NCBI RefSeq assembly: GCF_030644225.1
Contig: NZ_CP128650.1
Coordinates: forward strand, 816,001 to 880,000
Origin: Selenomonas dianae
GTDB taxonomy: Bacteria; Bacillota; Negativicutes; Selenomonadales; Selenomonadaceae
DNA length: 64,000 bases
Reading direction: 5' to 3'
The translations under genes and the position numbers were made by a program. Positions 46,316 to 54,228 of this stretch are shown here, one piece after another. The first letter of the stretch is position 1. Each line of letters begins with the position of its first letter. The notes under the pieces were generated by a model that did not search any database, was not told where the DNA came from, and saw nothing but the letters and a program-made list of their open reading frames with translations.

Positions 46316-46365
46316 TATAGTATTTTTTTACGTGGTCTGCAAGAGATTCCCTAAGAGTAATAAAA

Positions 46366-46413
46366 ATAATGATATTTGTTATCGTTGACGTGAATAAAAA
46401 TATATAGTAGAAT
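46366..46413 (+). promoter_or_regulatory. exbB promoter with Fur-like box
   Basis: TTGACG (46385-46390), a 17-bp spacer and TAGAAT (46408-46413). Just upstream, ATAATGATATTTGTTATC (46366-46383) is close to the Fur consensus in both half-sites. Iron-controlled expression would fit TonB/ExbB/ExbD. Confidence 0.6.
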
Positions 46414-46473
46414 AAATTCGTTTATGATGGATGGCGCGGGTGATTCTTACAGAAGGGAAGGAACGGTTACACA

Positions 46474-47163
46474 ATGGGCTTTCTTGCACAGGGGATGAAT
46501 TTTTTTCAGCAGGGCGGACTGGTCATGTACTTCCTGCTTGCAGCGTCGATCTTTGTTGTATTCATCGGCATTGAGCGTGCGTTCTACTTCGGGCGCATGG
46601 ATGCGGGGCGTGCATTTGCACATGAGTTTATGCTGCATATCGCTAACGGCAGATATCAGGATGCTGTCACGCTGACGGATACGCATCGCGGCGCGATTGC
46701 GGACATCCTGTTCAGTGCGGTTACAAAGAACAGCAAGAACTCGCGCAAGATGTCCTCCTACATGGAGATCCAGTCGGGCATCGCGCTCTCGAAGCTGCGC
46801 AACCGTATGTACTATCTGAGCGTTATTGTCACAATGGCACCGCTGCTCGGACTCCTCGGTACGATCAGCGGCATGATCTCGACGTTCAGCGTGTTCAACA
46901 TCGAGGCGGGCGAGCCGAGTGCCATTACGGGCGGTGTCGGCGAGGCTCTGATTGCAACAGCGATGGGATTGTGCGTCGCGATCATCGCCCTCGCGGTACA
47001 CGCATATTTTTCCCAGCGCATCGAGAATATTGTCACGGATATGGAGATGTGTTTTTCCGCCGCCGAGAGCAACCGTGTAGAACTGGCGCGTGCGGCGGGG
47101 GTCAAGGGCGTGCTCGAAACCTCTCTGCATACCGGAGAAACGGCGGAAGGTGATGAGGCATGA
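46474..47163 (+). CDS. exbB: ExbB/MotA/TolQ-type proton channel subunit
   Basis: This is a 229-residue protein with three membrane segments: GGLVMYFLLAASIFVVFIGI at the N-terminus and the pair YYLSVIVTMAPLLGLLGTIS and TAMGLCVAIIALAVHAYF. TMAPLLGLLGTISGMISTF is the ExbB/TolQ signature. With ExbD it energises TonB (encoded 11 kb upstream); a Tol role is less likely because no tolA/tolB is near. It overlaps exbD by 4 bp. Confidence 0.9.
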   Translation: MGFLAQGMNFFQQGGLVMYFLLAASIFVVFIGIERAFYFGRMDAGRAFAHEFMLHIANGRYQDAVTLTDTHRGAIADILFSAVTKNSKNSRKMSSYMEIQSGIALSKLRNRMYYLSVIVTMAPLLGLLGTISGMISTFSVFNIEAGEPSAITGGVGEALIATAMGLCVAIIALAVHAYFSQRIENIVTDMEMCFSAAESNRVELARAAGVKGVLETSLHTGETAEGDEA

Positions 47164-47558
47164 GACTGCGCGACAGAAGGGCGTTTGAAAAACCTGAGGT
47201 CATGATTATCCCTATGATCGACATCATGTTTTTCCTGCTCGTGTTCTTCATCATGAGTACGCTCTACATGGTAAACCTAAAGACCGTGGATGTGAATCTG
47301 CCGAAGGCACAGACGGCACAGACCCAGCTGAACGTCACCTATCTCGTCACCGTACGCAAGGACGGCTCGCTCTGGCTTGAGGACAAGCAGATCGACGAAG
47401 CGACCCTCCTGCGCCGTGCGCGTGCCGAGAGTCAGAAGAACCCGCGTTTTGCCGTCGTCGTTCGCGCGGATGGGGATCTGAACTACAGCGGTGTTATGGA
47501 GCTGCTGGATAAGTTCCGCAAGGAGGGAATCACGCGATTCGGACTTGCGGCGGAGTGA
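47160..47558 (+). CDS. exbD: ExbD/TolR-type biopolymer transport protein
   Basis: This is a 132-residue protein. One membrane segment carries the functional Asp (MIIPMIDIMFFLLVFFIM), followed by a periplasmic domain (VNLPKAQTAQTQLN ... VVVRADGDLNYSGVMELLDK). It pairs with ExbB. Its ATG overlaps the exbB stop. Confidence 0.92.
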   Translation: MRLRDRRAFEKPEVMIIPMIDIMFFLLVFFIMSTLYMVNLKTVDVNLPKAQTAQTQLNVTYLVTVRKDGSLWLEDKQIDEATLLRRARAESQKNPRFAVVVRADGDLNYSGVMELLDKFRKEGITRFGLAAE

Positions 47559-47570
47559 GTACGTATATGA

Positions 47571-47603
47571 AAAGACCGAAGTCACTGCGGCTTCGGTCTT
47601 TGT
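47571..47603. terminator. Bidirectional terminator after exbD
   Basis: AAAGACCGAAG (47571-47581) pairs with CTTCGGTCTTT (47591-47601). The DUF4127 gene converges from the right, ending at 47605. Confidence 0.8.
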
Positions 47604-47604
47604 G

Positions 47605-49299
47605 TTACGGCGATATTTCGGTGTACGGCTGCGCCTCAAGGCGTATCTCGAACGTGCGCGGCCATGGGTAGTATGCTGTGATATTGCTTTGCATAACACG
47701 CAGACGCATATCGTTCTGTATGAACGGGGCGCGAAATGCGGCGGTGGATTCATAGCTGCGGATGCGGCGGTTGAGGTCGTTTGTGAGCAGGTCGTTTGCC
47801 CAGCGCCAGTTGCGCGTGAGGTCGAGGTCTGCGGTGTTCCGATAGCCCGCTGTGCGGAGCGTATCGTTCACGCGGTCGATTGTTTCCTTTAGATAAAACT
47901 CGTCCTCTGCGATGCGTCCCGTGAGAAATGCGAGATTTGCATATGTGCTGCGCTCACGCTCCTCCTTATTGGGGGCTTTCTGCATGGCGCAGTGATAGAG
48001 GACAGCCTCTGCGAGTGCCGTACCGATGGCGTTGCTCGCCGTGTTCCATCCTGCATACGCCGTGAGCGCATTTACAGGCACATTCTTTTCCACCAGAATC
48101 GGGAGCAGCGTCTCCTCTGCGCGGAAGTGCCGCGCGAGATCGACGAGCGCGACATTTGTCCCTGCCGCGAGCATATTCTTGACGGCGGCTGCGGCGGGGG
48201 CGCGTGTGCCGAGTGTGTCCATCGCATTGTCGCCCGCCGAGAGAACGAGCGTCAGATCGCTGCGTCCACCATCCTCTGCAAGCGATGCGCCGAGCATTGC
48301 AATCTTTTCGCGTGCCGTTACATCGTTCGAGACCGCCATAAACGGGAAAATCATATCTGCCATATCCGCCCGCGCATAGCGCAGGGCGATGCGCGGAGCT
48401 GCGCCGCCGTGCGCACACAGATCATCGACCGCCATGCGTGCGAGCATGGTGAGCGCGATTTCATCCGCACCGTGCACAATCATCGCCCGCTCTTGGGCGA
48501 TGTTTTTTTGTGTCAGCAGTGCGGCGAGCTCCATTTTTTTCAGATTGCCGACGGAATACTCCTCTCCGTCGTCCTGTCCGAGGATGAGGCGCGTGAGTAC
48601 ACCCTCCTCCGTGAGCTCGATGAGCATGGAGGCGAGTGCCGTGCTCTCGTCGAAGTGTGCGAGATATTTTTCCAGATCGTCGGGTGGGAACTCTCCGCGC
48701 AGCCGCTCCATCTCGTTCTCATCGACGGGCAGTCCCGCTCCCGCACGTCCGAGTAGACGCGCGTAGGCGAGTAGGGAACGCCGCTCACGCCAACCCTCGA
48801 TCCCATCCTGCGGAATCGCACGCGGCAGGATGTAGAATGCGTGCAGGGGGACATTCGGGTGCGCCGTGTGCAGTGCGCGCAGATATGCGGCAAGCGCGTC
48901 GATGTCGGCATGAGAAATATGTGCCTCACGCGCCGCGAGCAGCCCGCCCGAGAGCAGCTGATCGATCGAGAGAATGACGGCGTCGGCATTTCCCATATGC
49001 TCCGCGAGCCAGCGGCGCATTTCCTCCGTTTCACCGGGTTTCGAGTAATAGTCCATATACTCTGTGGGCGGCGTTACAATCGTGCACCCGATGATCTTCC
49101 CGCCGTTTACGACAAACTCTCGGCACGGCGGGCGCGAGTCGAGCGGCACAAGGAGGAGCGGTCGTTGCCCCTCGGTGCTGTTATCCATCGCAGCGTGCAG
49201 CGTGCGCCACTGTCCCGTATCGCTCGGATGAAATACAACGTGAAAGAGGAGGAGGGAGAGCATAAGAAAAGCGGCGACCATCCCGAAATTCTGCCTCAT
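47605..49299 (-). CDS. DUF4127 family protein
   Basis: This is a 564-residue protein from ATG 49297-49299 (GGAGGGAACGC ribosome site). One N-terminal anchor (FGMVAAFLMLSLLLFHVVF) is followed by LLLVPLDSRPPCREFV, which opens the DUF4127 domain. Later landmarks are IVTPPTEYMDYYSKPG, AVILSIDQLLSGGLL, AGDNAMDTLGTRAP and LTAYAGWNTASNAIGTALA. The family is widespread in Firmicutes and its function is not established; probably extracytoplasmic. Single-gene unit just before the CRISPR locus. Confidence 0.88.
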   Translation of the reverse strand: MRQNFGMVAAFLMLSLLLFHVVFHPSDTGQWRTLHAAMDNSTEGQRPLLLVPLDSRPPCREFVVNGGKIIGCTIVTPPTEYMDYYSKPGETEEMRRWLAEHMGNADAVILSIDQLLSGGLLAAREAHISHADIDALAAYLRALHTAHPNVPLHAFYILPRAIPQDGIEGWRERRSLLAYARLLGRAGAGLPVDENEMERLRGEFPPDDLEKYLAHFDESTALASMLIELTEEGVLTRLILGQDDGEEYSVGNLKKMELAALLTQKNIAQERAMIVHGADEIALTMLARMAVDDLCAHGGAAPRIALRYARADMADMIFPFMAVSNDVTAREKIAMLGASLAEDGGRSDLTLVLSAGDNAMDTLGTRAPAAAAVKNMLAAGTNVALVDLARHFRAEETLLPILVEKNVPVNALTAYAGWNTASNAIGTALAEAVLYHCAMQKAPNKEERERSTYANLAFLTGRIAEDEFYLKETIDRVNDTLRTAGYRNTADLDLTRNWRWANDLLTNDLNRRIRSYESTAAFRAPFIQNDMRLRVMQSNITAYYPWPRTFEIRLEAQPYTEISP

Positions 49300-49405
49300 G
49301 CGTTCCCTCCTCCCTTTTGGTGCATTCATTTCAACTGGAAGTATTTTACTGGATACTGCTGTGTTCTGCAATCCCGTGTTTGCTGTCGAATTGATTCCTG
49401 CGCGA

Positions 49406-49454
49406 AAAGGTGCAGGGAAAATTGCATCTTTTCATGCGCTATGACTGCTAGAAT
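49406..49454 (+). promoter_or_regulatory. Shared CRISPR-locus element, copy 1 (before the viperin-like gene)
   Basis: AAAGGTGCAGGG then AAAATTGCA (49406-49426) is identical over 21 bp to 57623-57643 before cas10. It forms an inverted repeat, AAAGGTGCA ... TGCATCTTTT. TTGCAT (49422-49427) could act as -35 and TAGAAT (49449-49454) as -10, but the spacer is 21 bp, so an activator or repressor that bends DNA would be expected. Confidence 0.7.
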
Positions 49455-49500
49455 GTGGACATGGATAAGGCAGTGAGCACAACGGATGGAGGGATGACCT

Positions 49501-50343
49501 ATGACGACGATGAATCACTTGAAGGTCAATCTGCACATTACCGAGCGGTGCAATTTCAAATGCCGGTACTGCTTCGCGCACTTCGAGAACAAGAATGATA
49601 TGGGAATCTCCGATTGGAAGCGCGTGATCGATAATCTGAAGCGGAGCGGTATGGTGACGAAGATCAACTTTGCGGGCGGTGAGCCGGTACTGCACAAGGA
49701 TTTTGCGGAGATCGTCGACTATGCCTACGGGCAGGGATTCCAGCTCTCCGTGATCTCGAACGGCTCGCTGCTGCTCGATCGGAAAAACTTGCCGCAGGAC
49801 TTCTTTCGTAAAATCACGACGCTTGGGATTTCTGTAGACAGCATCGTACCGGAAACACTTCAAAAACTTGGCTGCTGCGATGCAGGCGACAATGTGTTGA
49901 CGAAGGAGAAGCTGGCGCGGCTCTTGTCTGTGGCAAAAACGGAAAACCCCGATCTTATCATCAAGCTGAACACGGTCGTCACGAACCTAAACGCCGGGGA
50001 GAAGCTCACACATCTGGAACGGGAACTTCCGATTGCCCGATGGAAGTTCCTCAAGATGAAGCGTTTCGACGACGGGCAGCGCACGAACAAGAGCCTCGAA
50101 ATCGACGAGGAGACGTTTCAGAACTTCCTGCGCAGCAACGCCCGTATGCAGGGGGAGAGTGTTCCCGAAAGCTCCCTTGCGCGTTCCTACATCATCATCG
50201 ACAACCGTGGTTCTCTCATCGACAACGCAGAGGATCACTACAAGACCGTCGGCAGTCTGCTTCGTGAGGAATTTCGGACGGTGTTTTCCCGCTACGCATT
50301 CGATGAGGAACTCTATGCAAGCCGGTATGAACAGGTCGGATGA
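49501..50343 (+). CDS. Prokaryotic viperin-like radical SAM enzyme
   Basis: This is a 280-residue protein. [4Fe-4S] motif CNFKCRYC (Cys17, 21, 24), then KINFAGGEP (residues 54-62), SVISNGS (83-89), ISVDS (110-114), IKLNTVVTNLN, RWKFLKMKRF, and SLARSYIIIDNRG after VPESS. These match, in order, the viperin series (NFSGGEP, SIVSNGS, ISCDS, KINSVI, RWKVFQ, VPESN...DSYLILDE). Viperins turn CTP, UTP or GTP into 3'-deoxy-3',4'-didehydro nucleotides that stop viral RNA polymerases. The end is FDEELYASRYEQVG, without the RGGxYxW tail. No nucleotide kinase is adjacent; it is followed by two CARF-HEPN genes. Confidence 0.85.
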   Translation: MTTMNHLKVNLHITERCNFKCRYCFAHFENKNDMGISDWKRVIDNLKRSGMVTKINFAGGEPVLHKDFAEIVDYAYGQGFQLSVISNGSLLLDRKNLPQDFFRKITTLGISVDSIVPETLQKLGCCDAGDNVLTKEKLARLLSVAKTENPDLIIKLNTVVTNLNAGEKLTHLERELPIARWKFLKMKRFDDGQRTNKSLEIDEETFQNFLRSNARMQGESVPESSLARSYIIIDNRGSLIDNAEDHYKTVGSLLREEFRTVFSRYAFDEELYASRYEQVG

Positions 50344-50368
50344 GGAGCGTTCTTCCCTCCGATCATTC

Positions 50369-50397
50369 TTGCAGATGATGTGTATATTCGGTAAAAT
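50369..50397 (+). promoter_or_regulatory. Promoter for the CARF-HEPN pair
   Basis: TTGCAG (50369-50374), a 17-bp spacer and TAAAAT (50392-50397), in the 83-bp gap after the viperin-like gene. No terminator is seen in this gap, so readthrough from the viperin promoter is also possible. Confidence 0.6.
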
Positions 50398-50426
50398 AAG
50401 AGATAGCTTAGGAGGTGTGTGTTTTC

Positions 50427-51989
50427 ATGAGACAGAACATTGCCATCAATTTTTTCAGTCCGGTACATATGGGGAAGGGCGTGGATGCAGCGACGGGGCT
50501 GCGTTTCGCCTGTGTGACAGAGAACCCGTTTATTCTGGAGGTGGGGACAGAGCCGTTCCCCGGCTTCCAGACGAACGAAGCCCCGCTTGCCAATGTGGTC
50601 GACCTGCTTGCACGGGATGGGGAGCAGTTGGATCGCGTCTATTGCCTCGTTACGCCGCAGTGCATCTCAAGAGCAATGGGCGGCGAGAATAGTGATCTTT
50701 TGGTGATTGAGAATGAGGCGCGGCGTATTTATCCGAGCCCGTTCGATTTTTGGTGTACCCGTATGAAGCGGCTGCGTCCTGCACTCACGGAAGCCATATT
50801 CATCCCGATCCTGCTCCGCTATCGTGAGGACGCTCTCATTGAGGATATTGAGGGTCATGTTGCATCCCTTACAGAACGCATCAAGGCAGATGCCGGCGGC
50901 TTCGCTGCATGGGGAGACTGTCACATCTATGCGGATATTACAGGCGGGGCGCGTTATGTCAACATGATGATGACCTCGGTTCTGCAATTCCTGCAATATG
51001 ACGGTATGCAGATTGAGAAGATGCTCTATGCGGATTTTCATACCCTTTCGCAGGAGAACCGCATCTTTGACGTGCGTGCCGCTGGTGATGTTTATAAGTT
51101 GGTTGCGGGTGCGGATGCATTCGTCTCCTACGGTATTTCTCGAACCATCGAGGAATATTTCGGCTATGACGCAGCGACAGGTCGAGCGGCAAAACCCATT
51201 GGCAGTGCGCTCAAGGACGTACTCGGCGCAATGCACACGTTTTCCGATGTGATTCAGATCTGTCAGACGGGAAATGTGCCACACGCGTTAGACGGATTAA
51301 GTGAGGCACTTGCGGCATTCTTGGAGATGCCCGAAGAAGAACGTACGGTGGATGACCGTATGTTCATGCAGATCATAGATACGATCACAGAGGGGGATGG
51401 TGCATTGCTTGCGGTGGCGGACGACGAGACGGAACGCTATGAGGTCATCATCCGCTGGTGTGCAGAGAAGGGGCTCCTCCAACAGGCGATGACCTTTGCG
51501 ACGGAGTGGCTGCCCGTCTGCTTCATCCGGCGCAAAATCGTCTATCCTCTGCCCATGCTCCGTTCCTGTGCGAGGTCGGCGGTGGATCGGATGCACCCCG
51601 GGTGGATGCAGAACTTCATCATCAGTCCGAACCTTTACTGGAATGCCATTCAGGAGCGCAAGAAAAAGAACGATCCGATTGTTCTTCAACTGGGGCTTGA
51701 AAAGTGTACATTTCAGCAGGGCGACCCCAACAGCAGTGAAGCACGGTGGGCGGCATGGCAGGATACATGGCAGCAACTGCTCGAAAAGGTGGAGGTCGTG
51801 CGGACGGATTGCGGAAAGAGTCTCATGTTTGACTGCTTGCGTACACACTTTTACCTGCGAGAGCGGCGAAATCTGATGAATCATGCAATCGCGGAAAATG
51901 TATCGCGCAGGGAAATCGGAGTGCTGCTCGACGATGCACTTACGGCACTTGCTGCGGCTACGGACAGGATACAGAAGGGAGCAATGTAA
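50427..51989 (+). CDS. CARF-HEPN protein (Csx1/Csm6-like, TM1812-type), first paralogue
   Basis: This is a 520-residue protein from ATG 50427 (GGAGGTG ribosome site). The N-terminal CARF sensor domain contains HIYADITGGARYVNMM (the D-x-T-x-G motif of TM1812/Csx proteins) and LQYDGMQIEKMLYADF. The C-terminal helical domain has the HEPN RNase motif R-x4-H in ERRNLMNHA (about residues 481-486). Such proteins bind cyclic oligoadenylate made by Cas10 and then degrade RNA. It is a paralogue of the next gene (shared RWC...LLQQAMTF segment). Which cOA size it uses cannot be read. Confidence 0.85.
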   Translation: MRQNIAINFFSPVHMGKGVDAATGLRFACVTENPFILEVGTEPFPGFQTNEAPLANVVDLLARDGEQLDRVYCLVTPQCISRAMGGENSDLLVIENEARRIYPSPFDFWCTRMKRLRPALTEAIFIPILLRYREDALIEDIEGHVASLTERIKADAGGFAAWGDCHIYADITGGARYVNMMMTSVLQFLQYDGMQIEKMLYADFHTLSQENRIFDVRAAGDVYKLVAGADAFVSYGISRTIEEYFGYDAATGRAAKPIGSALKDVLGAMHTFSDVIQICQTGNVPHALDGLSEALAAFLEMPEEERTVDDRMFMQIIDTITEGDGALLAVADDETERYEVIIRWCAEKGLLQQAMTFATEWLPVCFIRRKIVYPLPMLRSCARSAVDRMHPGWMQNFIISPNLYWNAIQERKKKNDPIVLQLGLEKCTFQQGDPNSSEARWAAWQDTWQQLLEKVEVVRTDCGKSLMFDCLRTHFYLRERRNLMNHAIAENVSRREIGVLLDDALTALAAATDRIQKGAM

Positions 51990-51990
51990 C

Positions 51991-54228
51991 GTGCGGAAGG
52001 ATATTATGCTTTGCTTTTTGAGCGATGTCAAAACCAAAGACGAAAAAATTTCTGTCGCAGAGTATCAGAACATAGGAGACCAAAAAGAATGTCATACAAC
52101 GAATGAATCCGCTGTCCGCTATTTGCTATACGGATCGAATGAGCCTGTGGATAAGTTGTCGCGGCTCTTTCTCGTGCGGACGAACAAAGTTGCTGGAAAT
52201 ATTACTTGTCTTGTGAAAGAACAGGATTTGGAAGGCAAGCGGACTTCTCGCTACATAGACTACAAAGATGAGCAGGAGAGAACATGGACGCATTATAAGT
52301 ATTTCTTGCACCGCATTTCTGAGCTTATAGCGGATACAGAGGAGATTGAAGATGTCAGGGTTAGGGACATTGTCGAACATATTGATTTTGATGAGGATGA
52401 GCCCATTGAAGAAAATATGAACGCACTTATCCGCGTTGCCTCCCGCGTACGCGCCTATGCGAAGAGCGTCCGAGAAGATGACCCTGCGGCAGAGATTGTT
52501 CTCCATGTTGACTGTACGGGCGGAATGCGCAACGCCTCTATGATTCTCGTTGCACTCATGCGTCTCCTCCAATATGAGCGCATCGAGATTGGTAAAGTTC
52601 TCTACTCGAATTTCAATCGAAATGACCCACAAAAGAATCGGGTGGAGGAAGTCAATCCCTTGTACTCATTCTTTGATCTCGTTGCGGGAGCGGAAGAATT
52701 CGTCCGTCATGGGGAAGTGACCGTGCTGAACAAGTTCTTTGAGAAGCGGGAGCGCAGCACCCATCTGGATACACTCCTCAATGCCATGCAGAAGTTTGCA
52801 GAGGAATTGAAGCTCTGCCATTACGGTGATTTGAGTGAGGCGATTACAGTCCTTCGAGATGCCATTCATGATTTTCCGGAGATCTCTCCCTCCGATGTAT
52901 CATCGGCGGCAAAGCAGAACGACGACCTCATGCGTCAGATGCTTGGGCGCATTCAGGAGGACTATGCGCCGATTCTGAAGGAGAAACTCGACGACATCGC
53001 ACTCATCCGATGGTGCATTTCTCATAATCTCCTTCAGCAGGCGATGACACTCTTTACCGAACGTGTGCCGGAGTCCTTGGTCAAATCAGAATTTTTGTGG
53101 ATTCAACCCGCTTATCAAACAGATTTTTCCAACGAGCAAAAGAAGGATTCGATGAAGCGGACGGAAGCTTTCTATCTTGTCAATGTCTATCCGGAGCAAC
53201 GCCGATATGTAGGACAACAGAAAGACACGCAGGACACGATGCTGAACCGAGGAAAACAGGTATGGAAGGAGCGGTTTGGAGAATTTCTGCAAAACCTTCT
53301 GACGGAGCCGCACCATGTAGAGAAGCAAGACATTCACAAGCTGCTTGAAAAGCCGTTGCTTGAATTCGATGAAATACGCTTAAGCAATGCAGCGGAATTG
53401 GGCAAAATTCTCTTTTCCATTCATACGATGTGCAGAGCGCAGGCGGGAGAGATTTCACCGGTAAGAGCAGAGATGAAAAAATATCTTGACTACGTTCAAA
53501 CATGGGTTGCAGATAAAAAAGTAAGTAAAAATGATCTAAAAGAGGATATTTTTACAAAAGACGACCACGAGCTTGCGGGAACGATCATCAAATTCATGGA
53601 GGAAAAAGTTGGTCAGGCAAGGTTTTATCTTAGTGTAGAACGGATGCGTGGAGCAGTCAGAATGAACGAGGGGCGACTCTGTTCGTGGAATCCGGAAAAG
53701 GCACGCAGTATCCTCACACGGTATTTTGACATCAAGGATGAGCGGAACCATACGAGCCATGCCGGCAACAAAACAAGACGATTTGACGCTGCCGAATTGG
53801 AAAAGCAGATGAGCGTAGCACTTGATGAAATCGAGACTGTTTGCGCGAAAAAACCGGTGGAACGAAATGCGTTTATCAACCACACAAATCACCCCTCCTC
53901 GCGTTGGGAGGAAGGGCAGAGACGCGCCGTAGGAAAAGATCGAAAGATTATTGATTGGCCGTTTCCCTTAATTCCCGCCGATGGGGGGGAGGAGGAAGTG
54001 CGTCGCCTTGCGGAGGAGAATGCACGCATGATCCTTGCATATCGCCCTTCAGCGGTGCTTGTGCAGGGCGAGTTCAGTTATACTTTTGCCCTTGTCAGCA
54101 TCTTGAAGGAGGCAGGAATCCCAACCCTCTCTGCGTGCAGTGAGCGCCTTGTGCATGAGCGCGTCGATGAAAACGGAGAAACGATACGCGAGTCACGCTT
54201 TGCATTTCGACGCTTCCGCACCTATTGA
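51991..54228 (+). CDS. CARF-HEPN protein with fused C-terminal domain, second paralogue
   Basis: This is a 745-residue protein from GTG 51991; a second start, ATG 52006, is possible. CARF motif VLHVDCTGGMRNASMILVAL, then LLQYERIEIGKVLYSNF. RWCISHNLLQQAMTLFTERV matches the first paralogue. HEPN R-x4-H in DERNHTSHAG (about residues 585-590). From ~625 an extra ~118-residue domain opens INHTNHPSSRW and contains AVLVQGEFSYTFALVSILKE and LSACSERLV; it looks like small stand-alone proteins of type III loci, possibly of the Csx15/16/20 ring-nuclease class. Its 3' end overlaps the convergent WYL gene by 7 bp. Confidence 0.85.
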   Translation: MRKDIMLCFLSDVKTKDEKISVAEYQNIGDQKECHTTNESAVRYLLYGSNEPVDKLSRLFLVRTNKVAGNITCLVKEQDLEGKRTSRYIDYKDEQERTWTHYKYFLHRISELIADTEEIEDVRVRDIVEHIDFDEDEPIEENMNALIRVASRVRAYAKSVREDDPAAEIVLHVDCTGGMRNASMILVALMRLLQYERIEIGKVLYSNFNRNDPQKNRVEEVNPLYSFFDLVAGAEEFVRHGEVTVLNKFFEKRERSTHLDTLLNAMQKFAEELKLCHYGDLSEAITVLRDAIHDFPEISPSDVSSAAKQNDDLMRQMLGRIQEDYAPILKEKLDDIALIRWCISHNLLQQAMTLFTERVPESLVKSEFLWIQPAYQTDFSNEQKKDSMKRTEAFYLVNVYPEQRRYVGQQKDTQDTMLNRGKQVWKERFGEFLQNLLTEPHHVEKQDIHKLLEKPLLEFDEIRLSNAAELGKILFSIHTMCRAQAGEISPVRAEMKKYLDYVQTWVADKKVSKNDLKEDIFTKDDHELAGTIIKFMEEKVGQARFYLSVERMRGAVRMNEGRLCSWNPEKARSILTRYFDIKDERNHTSHAGNKTRRFDAAELEKQMSVALDEIETVCAKKPVERNAFINHTNHPSSRWEEGQRRAVGKDRKIIDWPFPLIPADGGEEEVRRLAEENARMILAYRPSAVLVQGEFSYTFALVSILKEAGIPTLSACSERLVHERVDENGETIRESRFAFRRFRTY

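Noticed and set aside
46474-47558. TolQ-TolR rather than ExbB-ExbD
   Set aside because: No tolA, tolB or pal nearby, while a TonB is encoded in the window and a Fur-like box precedes the operon; the ExbBD label is preferred but not proven.
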